Source: Ophiobolus disseminans
Taxonomy: Eukaryota; Ascomycota; Dothideomycetes; Pleosporales; Phaeosphaeriaceae
Direction: 5' to 3'
NCBI GenBank assembly: GCA_010093685.1
Contig: MU006247.1
Span: forward strand, 310,001 to 374,000
Length of the DNA stretch: 64,000 nucleotides
Both the position numbers and the translations under genes were made by a program. Shown in pieces: positions 1 to 10,607 of the stretch. The notes beneath the pieces were generated by a model. That model was not told the origin of the DNA and did no database searches. It was given only the letters and a program-made list of their open reading frames with translations. Within the stretch, counting starts at the first letter, position 1. Each line of letters opens with the position of its first letter.

Positions 1-39
1 ATATGGGCCGGGACAATGAACGGCTAACGAGGGCTCCAG

Positions 40-1389
40 TACGGCATTGGCGTACCCAAGGGCGGTGTTGCTACCAACGCAGCAGAGGCCGAGAAGGTCG
101 CTAAGAGCATTGGTATGCCATGTTGTAGGGATGTATGGCAGCTCGAGGCTAATGCGCGCAGGTGGTGACGATGCTGTTATCAAAGCCCAGGTTCTTGCTG
201 GAGGTCGTGGAAAGGGTACCTTTGACAACGGCTTCAAGGGCGGTGTCAGAGTCGTCTACTCGTATGCTACCTACTACATGAATGACACTGCGCTCAGGGA
301 TTAACCATCGCAGTCCCCGGGAAGCATCCATCCTTGCAGACCAGATGATCGGCCACAAGCTCATCACTAAGCAAACCGGAGCTGCTGGACGTCTCTGCAA
401 CGCCGTCTTCATCGTCGAGCGCAAGTTTGCCCGCCGAGAATTCTACCTTGCCATCCTCATGGACCGCGCATCTCAAGGCCCCGTCATCGTCGCTTCGTCG
501 CAAGGTGGCATGGACATCGAGACTGTCGCCAAGGAGCACCCCGAGGCCATCGTCACCACCCCTATTGACATCCATAAGGGCTGCACCGACGACATTGCGC
601 GCAACATTGCAACCGAGCTCGGCTTCTCAGAGCAGTGCATCGAGGATGCCAAGGACACCATCCAGAAGCTGTACAAGGTCTTCATGGAGAAGGACGCCAC
701 CCAGATCGAGATCAACCCTCTGTCCGAGACCACCGACCACCAGGTCCTTGCCATGGATGCCAAGCTGACCTTTGACGACAACGCTGATTTCCGCCAGAAG
801 GAGGTCTTCGGATGGAGAGATATCACCCAGGAAGACGCAGATGAGGTCAAGGCCGCCAAGGTCGGTCTCAACTTCATCAAGCTGGACGGCGATATTGGCT
901 GCCTCGTTAACGGTGCCGGTCTTGCCATGGCCACCATGGACATTATCAAGCTGAACGGCGGTTCGCCAGCCAACTTCTTGGACGTTGGAGGTGGTGCCAC
1001 ACCCGAGGCTATTCGCCAGGCTTTCGATCTCATCACCAGCGACCCCAAGGTCACCGCCATCTTTGTCAACATTTTCGGTGGTATCGTGCGATGTGATGCT
1101 ATTGCCCAGGGTCTGATCCAGGTTGTCGAGCAGATGAACCTCAAGACTCCCGTCATTGCAAGATTGCAGGGTACAAACATGGAGGCAGCGCACAAGCTAG
1201 TATGTCACTTCACCACCAAGCCAAAATGCCATCAGAATGCTAACACCGCCGCAGCTCAACGACTCAGGTCTCAAGATCTTCTCCATCGACGACCTGCAAG
1301 CCGCGGCCGAGAAGTCGGTCCAGTTCTCCAAGGTCGTCAAGATGGCCCGTGACATCGACGTCGGCGTCGAATTTACGCTTGGTATTTAA
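40..1389 (+). CDS. Succinyl-CoA ligase beta subunit, mitochondrial (3' part)
   Basis: This is the beta subunit of the TCA-cycle enzyme that converts succinyl-CoA to succinate with nucleoside triphosphate formation in the mitochondrial matrix. The start codon and targeting peptide lie upstream of the window, and the first visible exon follows an AG at 38-39. Exons are about 40-112, 162-261, 314-1199 and 1255-1389, with introns of 49, 52 and 55 nt that all restore frame. The ATP-grasp domain shows KAQVLAGGRGKGTF (nucleotide lid). The ligase domain shows NGAGLAMATMD, NFLDVGGGA and FVNIFGGIVRCD, which are hallmarks of the family. The last exon gives the conserved NDSGLKI segment and ends in EFTLGI. 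ADP versus GDP specificity cannot be read from the visible part. Confidence 0.95.
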
Positions 1390-2744
1390 GCTCCGTTCTG
1401 CAGAGCACCTTTCCCGCTGACAGGCTCATCAAGGCCTATAGATCGGCAGGGTCGCTAGTTCCATTGTATCTCTGTGCTTGTATAGTTTGGGCCATGCGAG
1501 CGATCTTGCGTGGTTGTGAGCGTGGGGGATGATGGTGTATGTAGATGCATGAAAGAGCAAATTTTGTCACTGCTGTTGTTGTGGAGAGGTGATGTGTTAC
1601 TTACTTGCTAGGCTTCTAGGAATAATGGTTGAACAATTGAGATGATGATTACGAGTCGAAAACTTACAGGGGCGTCTAGATAGTGGATCGAGAGAAGGAC
1701 ATACTGAGTGTCACGATAAGGTGGTTCCATGAGAGAGACAACGTAGAAGTTGTCAGTGCAGTCAAAGCAGCTACTGAAACCCCTATCAGCCTATACACAG
1801 TAAGACAACCAGATTTCGCAGCAGCGCCAGTACCAGCTGTGATTGCAGACTCGGAAGCGGAAGAGAAACTCGGCCTCTTCATCCTCGCGAACATGAAGCA
1901 TTGGAACTTTGGAGCTAACGTGAGAACATTTCTGCGCAAGGATGATGCGGTCAGGTATGCGAAGTCTCTGCTACGAAGGGATATAACCAATGGAACGCGC
2001 AAACTGGACCGTCTTTCTGAAGACTCAGTTCCGCCTCCGGAGGATCATGAAGAACCACAGAACCAAAAGGTCGAGCGTACGTACTGTTCGCGATGACGAA
2101 GGGGATGGACGACACTCTGGTAGATCTAGTAACTGTGACCAAGGTAATTGTTTGTGGAGGTAATCGCATGGATTTGTTGAGGATGTGGTGAAACGTTTGA
2201 CACCGAGTGTGTATATTGGGACCGGTTATGGCGATCGTATGATTACTGCACTGCCAGTAGATGTATGATGAGATGCAGCCTGTGATGTAGTTCAGCGCTG
2301 ATCCATGCGTACTAACACAATCATTGAGCTAACATGGCTAGCCTACGACCATTTGGTCTGGTGGATCAAGCTACATGTTAGCGGTTCCTGAATATCATCA
2401 GGCCAAGTCAGCTTAGCTTGTGCGCGACTGCAAGGCGCATAGCAGAGTCTTACTCCCCTGTTCATATCAAATCCAACGACGGTGTAACGTGGGTAGTTGT
2501 TGTCTGCGGGGTTGGCCAATAATGATGTGCAGGGTAATGGTGGCATTGTCGAGACTCTCTGCGCTAGTGTACGACGAGGATCCGCGCTCGATATCCACCG
2601 CGAACCATGGATGACTGAGAATAATTAGCGAAGTGATCGTCGAACAACGAAGACCTAAGAGTTCGCTCGTCATTTCTCTCTTCTCTTGTCGTGTGTCCTG
2701 ATTTTGTGCGTTTCCAGCCGGAGGTGTGTTGCATTGCATTTGCA
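1390..2744. other. Intergenic region with one unassigned ORF
   Basis: This region lies between the succinyl-CoA ligase stop and the phospholipase start. Apart from the open frame at 1680-2096, listed separately, I see no coding exon chain, RNA gene or repeat. It presumably holds the ligase 3' UTR and the phospholipase promoter. Confidence 0.5.
1680..2096 (+). CDS. Unrecognised ORF, possible 3' exon
   Basis: An open frame of about 138 codons ends with TGA at 2094-2096. It has no ATG near its beginning: the first in-frame ATG is near 1891, and a TAG at 1677-1679 closes the frame upstream. A gtctag acceptor-like site just before 1680 would allow it to be the last exon of a spliced gene, but I cannot find an upstream exon. 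The translation looks protein-like, with a hydrophilic C-terminus rich in Pro and Glu. I do not recognise any domain. It may also be a decayed gene or chance. Confidence 0.25.
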   Translation: MVDREKDILSVTIRWFHERDNVEVVSAVKAATETPISLYTVRQPDFAAAPVPAVIADSEAEEKLGLFILANMKHWNFGANVRTFLRKDDAVRYAKSLLRRDITNGTRKLDRLSEDSVPPPEDHEEPQNQKVERTYCSR

Positions 2745-3282
2745 ATGCGCTTCCTTTTCGCCGCACTCATTGCTCTTATTCCAAGCGCAGTGACCGTCCC
2801 AACCGTCTTTACCCCCCTTCATCAAACTACGCTCGCGCTGAGGCTCCAAAAAGCCACCGACCATTACCTCTTCAATGTAACTATCGATCAGTTCATTGCC
2901 GCTCGTAATGCCCAAGATGGAACATCAATGGGCCTGAATTGGACGTCAAACGGATGCTCAGTTGCACCTGACGACCCATTCGGCTTCGACTGTATGTCTG
3001 CTTTCCAGTCTTGCCGCTTCCATATGCTTATCTATACTTCAAGTCCTCAAGGCATGTACCCGGCATGACTTCGGCTACCGCAACTACAAGCAACAACGTC
3101 GCTGTGAAAGCGCACACAAGAAGGTCCTCGATTTGAACTTCAGGAATGACATGTACACCCAGTGTGCGAAAGAGCGGGACGAGAGGACGCGCGACGCGTG
3201 CGAGAATGTTGCAGCCCTGTACTACAGCTCCGTTAAGATCTTCGGCACATTGTTGTCACAATTCTGTAACTTCGATTTCTAA
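2745..3282 (+). CDS. Secreted fungal/prokaryotic-type phospholipase A2
   Basis: The predicted product is a 161-residue secreted phospholipase A2, which cleaves the sn-2 acyl bond of phospholipids with calcium. The ATG at 2745 starts a hydrophobic signal peptide (about 17 residues, MRFLFAALIALIPSAVT). Exons are 2745-2991 and 3044-3282; the 52-nt intron splits a Phe codon and restores PFGFDFLKACTRHDFGYRNY. The His-Asp catalytic pair sits in CTRHDFGYRN, and further Cys residues (NGCS, RCES, TQCAKE, DACEN) suit the disulfides of the family. The length is normal for the microbial PLA2 family (PF09056 type). The downstream neighbour, DUF1996, is also predicted to be secreted. Confidence 0.85.
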
Positions 3283-4169
3283 TACCGGGCGCCGGATGGA
3301 GGGCCTGTGATCAGAATTAGGGTTGTATCTGGAGTGTCGGTTCTCTTGTATATGGCATCAGTGCTGCCATATAGTAAAATTTATTGAGTTGCTGAGCTGG
3401 AGCGTTTGTTGTTGTTGTTAGGGTATGACACTACCACTTCTCTCATACGCGCCTGGAGATCTTGTACTCTCTCGAGGGACAGAAGTAGAAGCAGGGCCCC
3501 ATGTCATTTCACATGCGGTAGCTGAATCCCTGTGATCATCTGCGTGACGTCAATTACCACGTCAAGATGCTGGAGAGATCGATGTATGCCCAAGTCATCT
3601 AGTTAGTTCCGATAAGCATGTGTCGGGAAGGTTCCATGCCCAATCGTAAGTACTCATTTGAGCTTCCTTCAACTCCGCGTGGCTTCTGGACGCCGTCAGC
3701 ATTCCTCCCGAACATCACATGGTACCCCAGATATTTCGTACCACAACCCCACACTCTTCCCATGCATTGATTGTCGATCGCGGTGCTCCGGAGCCATCCA
3801 AGTTGTGTATTGTAGTCAAGCAATATCAGGCCTTTAGCCGAAGCGATCCAATCAGCGTGTATTCACCCATGGCCGATATTGCTCCACAACTACCGGCATT
3901 GCTCGATGACACGAGGTCCACGTTATTGAGATGAGGTACAATATCGAATATAATGGCTGTACTGGAGCTGTCGGCCACGGTAGTTGTATGGGAAAAGCTT
4001 GGTTTTGGCGGGACATGTAGTCTAGGCTGGGCCCGGGGAGTATGAAAAGCGACAAAGACGGCTTCTCACAACTGTGCCTCTTCTTTGCGTACCATCCACT
4101 TACTTGTTCCGCTTCAGTACTTCGATCCCCGGTATCTTGGTCAAGCCACAACTCAAATCGAAAGCCACG
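3283..4169. other. Intergenic, nothing recognised
   Basis: About 890 bp lie between the phospholipase and DUF1996 genes. Open frames here are short and lack splice-supported continuity. No RNA gene or repeat was seen. Confidence 0.5.
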
Positions 4170-5352
4170 ATGCTTCTTCCAACTCTTCTCCTCGCAGGCC
4201 TCGCGCAGGCTCTGCCCAAGGCCGAACCAGGCCACTATCTGGAGACCCGCCAGGGAGGGAGCGGATTCACTATGTTGAGGTTCGGTTGCTCGCAGGTTGT
4301 CATCGACCGTATCGACCCTCTCGTCAACCCTGGCCAAGCTCCCTCGCCTCACATGCATCAAGTTGTTGGTGGCAATGCATTCAACGTTTCCATGGCGACA
4401 ACAGATGTCTCGAAGCTTGCGAGCTGCACTACATGCTCCTACTCTGAGGATGTAAGTTCGACTTCTGACATTTATGTTGCAGAACCTACCTCCAAACAGA
4501 TACTGACAACCTTCTCAACAGCTAAGCAACTACTGGACCGCGAATGTGTACTTCAAGGCCCGCAATGGCACCTACAAGCGTGTTCCTCAGATGCCCAACA
4601 GGGATCTATTCCAAGACAAGTACACGGCGAAGACCAAGGGCGGCTTCGTCGTCTACTACGTATCGCCTGGAAAAGGAAAAACGACTGCGTTTAAACCAGG
4701 ATTTCGTATGCTTGTCGGTGATCCGACCAACCGTGTCAGCAAGAATATGAAGATGCAGACGTGTTTCCGATGCTACACCGGGCCCAACTACGGTGGCGAC
4801 AACGCTGCTCCTTGCGCCGACGCCAAGCTCGATACCGAAGGTTTTCCCAAGACCACTTGCCCCGGAGGTATCCGCTCGAATGTCTTATATCCTACCTGCT
4901 GGGATGGTGTCAATCTCGACAGCCCCGATCACAAGTCTCATGTGGCGTACCCCAAAGGCGGACCTGCTTCTTTTTCAGGCACCACCATTGGTGGAGGGGA
5001 CTGTCCATCAACCCATCCAGTCAAGATCCCCCAGCTTATGCTAGAAATTGTCTGGGATACCCGCAACTTCAACAACAAGGCTGACTGGCCCGCTGACGGC
5101 TCTCAACCCTTCGTTCTAAGCACTGGCGATCCTACTGGCTACGGGCAACACGGTGATTACGTCTTTGGGTGGAAGGATCAGTCGCTTCAGAAGGCCATGG
5201 ACGAAGCCAAGGGCTGCATGGGTTCTCTCTGTACCAGTTTGAAAACGCAGGAGCCCACAGCGGGTAATGCGTGCGCTGTCAAGGCCGTTGTAAAGGAGGA
5301 GCAGGATGGATGGATGAAGGATCTTCCAGGTATGGAGGGTATGCCTATGTAA
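4170..5352 (+). CDS. Secreted DUF1996-domain protein
   Basis: The predicted product is a 370-residue extracellular protein of the fungal DUF1996 family (PF09362), whose biochemical role is not established. Exons are 4170-4451 and 4522-5352, with a 70-nt intron in phase 0. The N-terminus MLLPTLLLAGLAQA is a clear signal peptide. The domain begins with MLRFGCSQVVIDRIDPLVNPG and the conserved SPHMHQVVGGNAF motif, followed by a Cys pair (SCTTC), the NYWTANVYF segment, CFRCY, NVLYPTCWDG and the HGDYVFGW segment. These are all typical of the family. There is no WSC domain, low-complexity tail or GPI signal, so it is likely a soluble secreted protein. It could contribute to cell-wall or host-surface interaction, but that is speculation. 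Confidence 0.92.
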
Positions 5353-5894
5353 GGTGGCCGCTCATTTGCGCGGTATCATTCTTCTGGACGTTATTTGCCG
5401 TATTAGAGATTAATTCTTCGTCGAGTTTTAGCGGAGGCGTTGTGATGTAGTAGCTAGAATCGACCGTTCACTACCTCTTATCAATTATGTATTCCCCCAA
5501 TGATATGAACACTTCGGGTGGACTCTGCCATGATGGGGATGTTAGGGCGCGACCTGTGCCTGTGAAGTGGAGCGCCCCTGCAGCAGGTCCGAGCCCCACT
5601 TTTCCCTCGCTTTGTCGCTAGCGTGGCTCTAATTAACGATGAATTTACCTGCAACCAACCACGAAACTTCAAGCATGATCACGCCATTACTGTAGTGAAA
5701 AGCTAAGTCACAACTAGCAAATTTCCTTGCCTGCTCTGTTACTTTCTTTATTCCAGGACTATGTTCAAGCAGCACAGAAACTGTATACGACAGTAACAGC
5801 GGCACCCAACTACATTTTCTTTACATTCCTTTCAACTTGCCCATTCTCAATCATGGTAATTACATTAAACACGATCGCGACCTGCGAGCGCACG
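5353..5894. other. Intergenic / promoter of SQR gene
   Basis: About 540 bp. The open frame of the next gene extends up to 5727 without ATG support, apart from an alternative ATG at 5853. No other feature was seen. Confidence 0.4.
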
Positions 5895-7223
5895 ATGATG
5901 CTGGCAGCCAGGCGATCACGCAATGTCTGTTCAGAAACGCAGTTTGTCCGCGGTCTTGCAACGGTATCGCCAGTGCAACCCGTTTCTAGCAACCACAAAG
6001 TTGTAGTGATCGGTGGTGGTTCAGCCGGTATTGCTCTCAGCCATCAACTCCTCCGGAAAGGCAACTTCAAACAAGACGATATCGCCATCATCGATCCAGC
6101 CATATTGCATCACTATCAGCCCGGCTGGACACTGGTCGGTGGTGGTCTCAAGAACAAGGAAGATTTGCATAGACCTCTCAGCAGCTTGATCAACCCCAAG
6201 TTCAAGTTCTATAACAAGAGCGTCGGTCTCATTTCGCCAACAGAGAATCATCTCACCTTGAATGATGGTGATAAAGTCAACTATGAGCACCTCATCGTCG
6301 CTCCCGGGATCACTGTCGATATTGGAAGTGTCAAAGGTCTGTCCGAAGCCCTTGCGAATCCAGACGCGCTTGTTTCATCTATCTATGACTACAAATACTG
6401 CGACAAGGCGTTCGAGGATATTAAGAAGTTCAAGAAGGGCCATGCGTTGTTCACTCAGCCCGCCGGCGTAGTCAAATGTGCTGGCGCACCACAGAAGATA
6501 ATGTGGCTCGCACTGGATCACTGGAAGCGCGCAGGTCTATACAACCCAGGCCAGAGCTCAGAAATCAACATTTCTTTCGCGACAGGCCTTCCCACCATGT
6601 TTGGCGTTCCCAAGTATGCCGCCAAGCTCGACGGACTGCGAGTAGAAAGAGGCGTCGCAGGAGATTTCCAACACGATCTTATCGCCATAGATGGAAACAC
6701 AGCAACATTTGCGGGACCTGGAGGGCAAGAAGTAAAGAAGAACTTTGACTTCTTGCACGTCTCGCCCAAGAACAAACCGCATGCGTTCATCAAGGAAAGC
6801 GGTCTCGCAAACGACGCTGGATACGCAGACGTCGACGACGCAACTCTTCGCCACAAGAAACACGCCAACGTCTGGTCTCTCGGCGATGCATCCAGCTTAC
6901 CTACATCCAAGACCGTGGCAGCCATCACCTCGCAAGCCCCGGTGCTAGTCAACAACCTGCTAGGAAGCTTCGAAGGCAAGGAGCCCTCAGCTGTGTACAA
7001 TGGATACACATCATGTCCCCTCCTGACGGGTGACAAGAAGGTCCTCTTGGCGGAATTCAAATATGCTGGAGTGCCAGAAGAATCTTTCAAGAGGTGGATT
7101 GGCGTGGATCAGGTCGAGCCGCGTAGGGCGTTCTATCATTTGAAGAAGGACTTCTTTCCATGGGTGTACTTCAAACATCACGTGAATGGAACTTGGGGCG
7201 GACCGAAGGGACTTATTAGGTAG
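5895..7223 (+). CDS. Sulfide:quinone oxidoreductase, mitochondrial
   Basis: This flavoprotein of the mitochondrial inner membrane oxidises sulfide and passes electrons to ubiquinone (HMT2/SQOR family). It is intronless, 442 residues from the ATG at 5895. I chose that ATG because it opens an Arg-rich targeting peptide (MMLAARRSRN..); an in-frame ATG at 5853 would add 14 residues. The FAD-binding GxGxxG is VVVIGGGSAG at about residues 36-45. The catalytic cysteines expected for the eukaryotic type are present: KCAGAPQK (Cys about 195) and GYTSCPL (Cys about 373). The second dinucleotide motif NVWSLGDASSLP lies near 325, and the C-terminus ends with the FFPWVYF..GTWGGPKG segment. It probably detoxifies sulfide and feeds respiration. 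Confidence 0.95.
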   Translation: MMLAARRSRNVCSETQFVRGLATVSPVQPVSSNHKVVVIGGGSAGIALSHQLLRKGNFKQDDIAIIDPAILHHYQPGWTLVGGGLKNKEDLHRPLSSLINPKFKFYNKSVGLISPTENHLTLNDGDKVNYEHLIVAPGITVDIGSVKGLSEALANPDALVSSIYDYKYCDKAFEDIKKFKKGHALFTQPAGVVKCAGAPQKIMWLALDHWKRAGLYNPGQSSEINISFATGLPTMFGVPKYAAKLDGLRVERGVAGDFQHDLIAIDGNTATFAGPGGQEVKKNFDFLHVSPKNKPHAFIKESGLANDAGYADVDDATLRHKKHANVWSLGDASSLPTSKTVAAITSQAPVLVNNLLGSFEGKEPSAVYNGYTSCPLLTGDKKVLLAEFKYAGVPEESFKRWIGVDQVEPRRAFYHLKKDFFPWVYFKHHVNGTWGGPKGLIR

Positions 7224-9276
7224 TGTGGGAAAGGGTTTCGTACGCAGAGGACATGATTTGCATCTTTGGAGTTAGCTTTTGGTGCACTTGGGTGCCTTCT
7301 CGATAGTGGTTGCATGACTGGGTGTTTTAGGGAAATGAAGTGCAGCATCCAGTTTGAGATCGTTCATCTTGGAAATCTTACATGTGGGAGAGTCAGCTCG
7401 CACAAATCAATACATCAGTAGTAGTTCCCAGCATTTTGTGAACCTGGCTATTTCAGCGCATTTTTTTCGTGCTCCCTGCACGTATAATTGGATAAAGTCA
7501 TGACCGTGTATCTAATTGATGAATCTCATAGATCATCTTCGTACTCTCTTATACCACCCCCAAGTACGTCTTCTACACCCAAAGCATCGAAACCAGTAAA
7601 AGGCACGTCCCACTCATACGTCAGTGTCAGACACGATTTTGGATATGCGCGACTCCGGACATAAAGACCCTAGCGAAAAGGATATATAGAACAAGAGAGA
7701 AATTTTTCAATATGTGCCAAAAGCAATTCACGGCTCAGCTTGTCGTTCTGCTCATACAACCTAACCATGGGCGCTATTCGTAAGTCGGCAGGCCAAGAAA
7801 ACACATAGAGCGGCCTCGTATCTTTTTGAGTTGAGAGCGACGGACATGCATTGTGTAGCTTGGTTCTTGTATGAAAGGAAAGGTAGTCTGATGAAGTGGA
7901 GAGGAAGTAGCAGGTCAATAGGTGGATTTATACCTGAGAGGCCACAAAGCTAGAAACACAGCATGTCATCTGTGAGGTTTCGTTTTGGAACCTCGGGAGC
8001 TTAAAAAAGTCAAGGTTCCCAGCCCATCAAGAGCTCAACTGGAGGTTTGAACACATGCCCTCCAGTAGTACCGTCTTTCGGTTTCTTCGGCCCCAAACAA
8101 AGACATCGGGCTTTGTACTTTTTGTTTTTCGTTCCTGCGAGCGCACCATCGTCATGCCAACGAACTATTCACATCAAGAGCCTGCGACTCTCTTTTCGAG
8201 GCAGCCCACAAAAGCTCACATATGTCGGATTCTAATTGTTCTTCTTTTCTGGTAGAGAATGCTCTGTGATGCTAGAAGACTAGTAACAGAACGTCGAGAG
8301 GGGGTTATATACACCACCCGATGCCGACAACCGCAGATCCAAGCATCAACGTCTTTGCTCATGTTTCGTCAATGGTGCAAGTTCAACGCATGTACGCTCT
8401 GACTGCAGCTTTTGGTACCAGTCGTCAAGGCTTGTCTACAAGTCCACACGTCCAGATGTGGCTGCAAAGCAAGACGGACGCGCCCATCGCGAGGTGGCTT
8501 TTATCTTTTAGTCCACGGGTGTAGATGCTGCGTGGAGATGCGAAGTGTAAGACACAATAGCCATACAAGAAGGGGTATATATACATCCTCATTCCCCACT
8601 ACAGAACCCCAAACGGTCGCCTGAAGCTATACGCACCCCTCAGCATGTACGCCATCGCCACGACTTTCGATTTGACGCGCTGACCACCTTACCACGAAGC
8701 GAGAGACAAACGACATGACGAAACAGACCAAGCGTTTCGAACTAGTTCTTGGGGCAGACCGGAGAGACGGAGGACATGGCAGGATATGCGTTGAGTTTCG
8801 AACCAGGCCTTGGAGCACATTTCTTGCTTGTGTTGTGGTTTTGATGTCGGTGCCGAAACGCCCGCAACTCCATGAGAATATGAAGACGTGACTTGTTGTT
8901 GGAGAAAAGAAGAGGAGAGAGCAGACATGTAGCGTTCAGCTGCATTTTTTGGAGGATGAAGCAATGCTTTTAAGTTTGAAGAACGTGGAGGAGAGGGAGG
9001 AAGGGTATGGTTTATATAGTGAACCCGAGCTGGTGGAGGATGAGATGGGGAAATGTCGAAAAGAGAAAGGCTGGATGGATGTCTTTCCAGCAAACAGGCA
9101 AGGACTGAATATTGTTCAGCATTGCAGTGTATAAAATAGACTCACGTGAATGACGAACTTTTTAAACGTAGTATTGCGCGACTCACAGTCGCAGGGTATC
9201 ATATACACATCCACTCATCACCGTCCCTCTAATATCATACCATCTCATCGCCCCAACCACCCATTCCCCGTTCACT
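7224..9276. other. Gene-poor region with TATA-like boxes facing minus
   Basis: About 2 kb without a convincing gene. On the minus strand there are four TATA-like elements near 7930 (TATAAATCC), 8310 (GTATATAACC), 8575 (TATATATACCC) and 9018 (ACTATATAAACC). They are followed by pyrimidine-rich leaders and short open frames, for example ATG at about 8943 giving 67 codons and ATG at about 7850 giving about 25 codons. None encodes a recognisable domain or signal peptide. Whether these are promoters of small RNAs or peptides, or chance, cannot be decided from sequence. Confidence 0.3.
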
Positions 9277-10286
9277 TCACTTCTTCCCAATACTAAACCC
9301 CCTACTCATATAATCCGCACTCTTCTTAAGATCCGGCTTCCCATCACTCCTACTAAACAAACTCTTCACATTATCGTTCTCCGCCATTTTCCTCCGTTTA
9401 TTGCGCTCTTCCTGCTCCTTCATGACTTTTTGCGTGAGGCTGGCTGTGGATGCGTTTTTGATGCCATTTCCGTTGCCGTTGATTTTGTCTTCATCGGATA
9501 GCGATTTCTTGTTCTCTTTGTCGGAAACGGATTTGGCATTCGAACTGTCCTTGTCAGCGCCCTTCTTGCGCTTCTTGCTGCCCGGAGCTTTCTTGAGCGC
9601 ATGCGTGAGGCCTTTTTCGCGGAGGGTTTTGGTGCGGAGATTTAGGCGGGCGATGTCGGTTGGGAGGGTGGGGAGGATGGGTATTACGTCGTTTTCGGCG
9701 TAGGGTTCGTTGCACTGGGTTGCGGGTTAGTAGTCTTCCTTGTAAGAGTAGATTCGATGCTTACTGTTAGACACGCCCCGTTCTTGACTTCTTTGACGAC
9801 GCTCCCTGCAAAGGCGTGTCCACAGGGTACTAGGTAAACTGCTTTCGCGCCTGGGCCTAATTCGCGCCCTGTGATGGGACACAGCCATTTCTCGCCGCGT
9901 CCGTCTACTTCTCGCTCGCCCTCGCCAATTTCGAATTTGACTTCTACGACGTCCTTCAGGCCCTTGACCCTGTCTCCAAAGGACCCTAGTTCAGCAAATC
10001 CACCTTCCACCGTGCCTTTCACACCAGCCACTTTCTTCATCTCATCTTTCTCCCGATCGCCCTCTTCTTTGAGTAGGAACTCAATAATGGAGTCCTTATT
10101 ATACAGCACTCCAGCCGCATCGCTCACAACGGGTCGTGCTAGTTGTTTGCGCGTGAGGGGATCGCTCGTCCATCCGTATTCTTGCTGCTCGTTTTGCGCC
10201 TCTTTGAGCTGCGCTGCGGTCAGGGATTTGGCGGCTTCTTTGACGAGTTCGCTGCGCTTGGGGATGGAGCCGCCGTCGTTTCCCAT
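9277..10286 (-). CDS. rtf2: Rtf2 replication termination factor homologue
   Basis: This is a homologue of Rtf2, a nuclear factor with a degenerate RING fold that acts at stalled replication forks in fission yeast and in splicing and fork restart in other organisms. The predicted length is 319 residues. Exon 1 is 10286-9765 and exon 2 is 9714-9277, with a 50-nt intron in phase 0. The ATG at 10286 gives the invariant start MGNDGGSIPKR; an in-frame upstream ATG near 10412 would add an uncharacteristic tail. The RING-like parts are LTRKQLARPVVSD.GVLYNKD, CPITGRELG, VPCGHAF and, across the splice junction, ACLTCNEPYAENDVIPILP. The C-terminus is Lys-rich (KKAPGSKKRKKG) and probably nuclear-targeting. 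Confidence 0.93.
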
Positions 10287-10607
10287 GATCGTACGAGAAT
10301 GATTTTGTGTATGGTGTGGTGAGTGTTCGTGAGAGGTGTGATGGTGGAAAAGGTTGAATTGCGGAGTTTGGGGCGGAGGTGCCTGGGGCTTGGCGTTGAA
10401 GCTCAAACTCATACAAAGATTGGTTCACGCAAGAGAAACTTTAGTAAAAGTGTAGCTTGGACAGTCTGAGATATTCAAGTGTTTTTCAGATGTTTGATTC
10501 AGTATAGTACAGTATGTATTTACAAAACGTTGTCGCTTTTATCATGTCTCATACCCACACAAACGCCAACCCAATGCCTCACATATGCTGATCATCTTCT
10601 CATCTAA
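10287..10607. other. Intergenic between Rtf2 start and PPR stop
   Basis: About 320 bp that must hold the 3' end of the upstream PPR gene and the promoter of the Rtf2 gene, both on the minus strand. No specific element was recognised. Confidence 0.4.
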
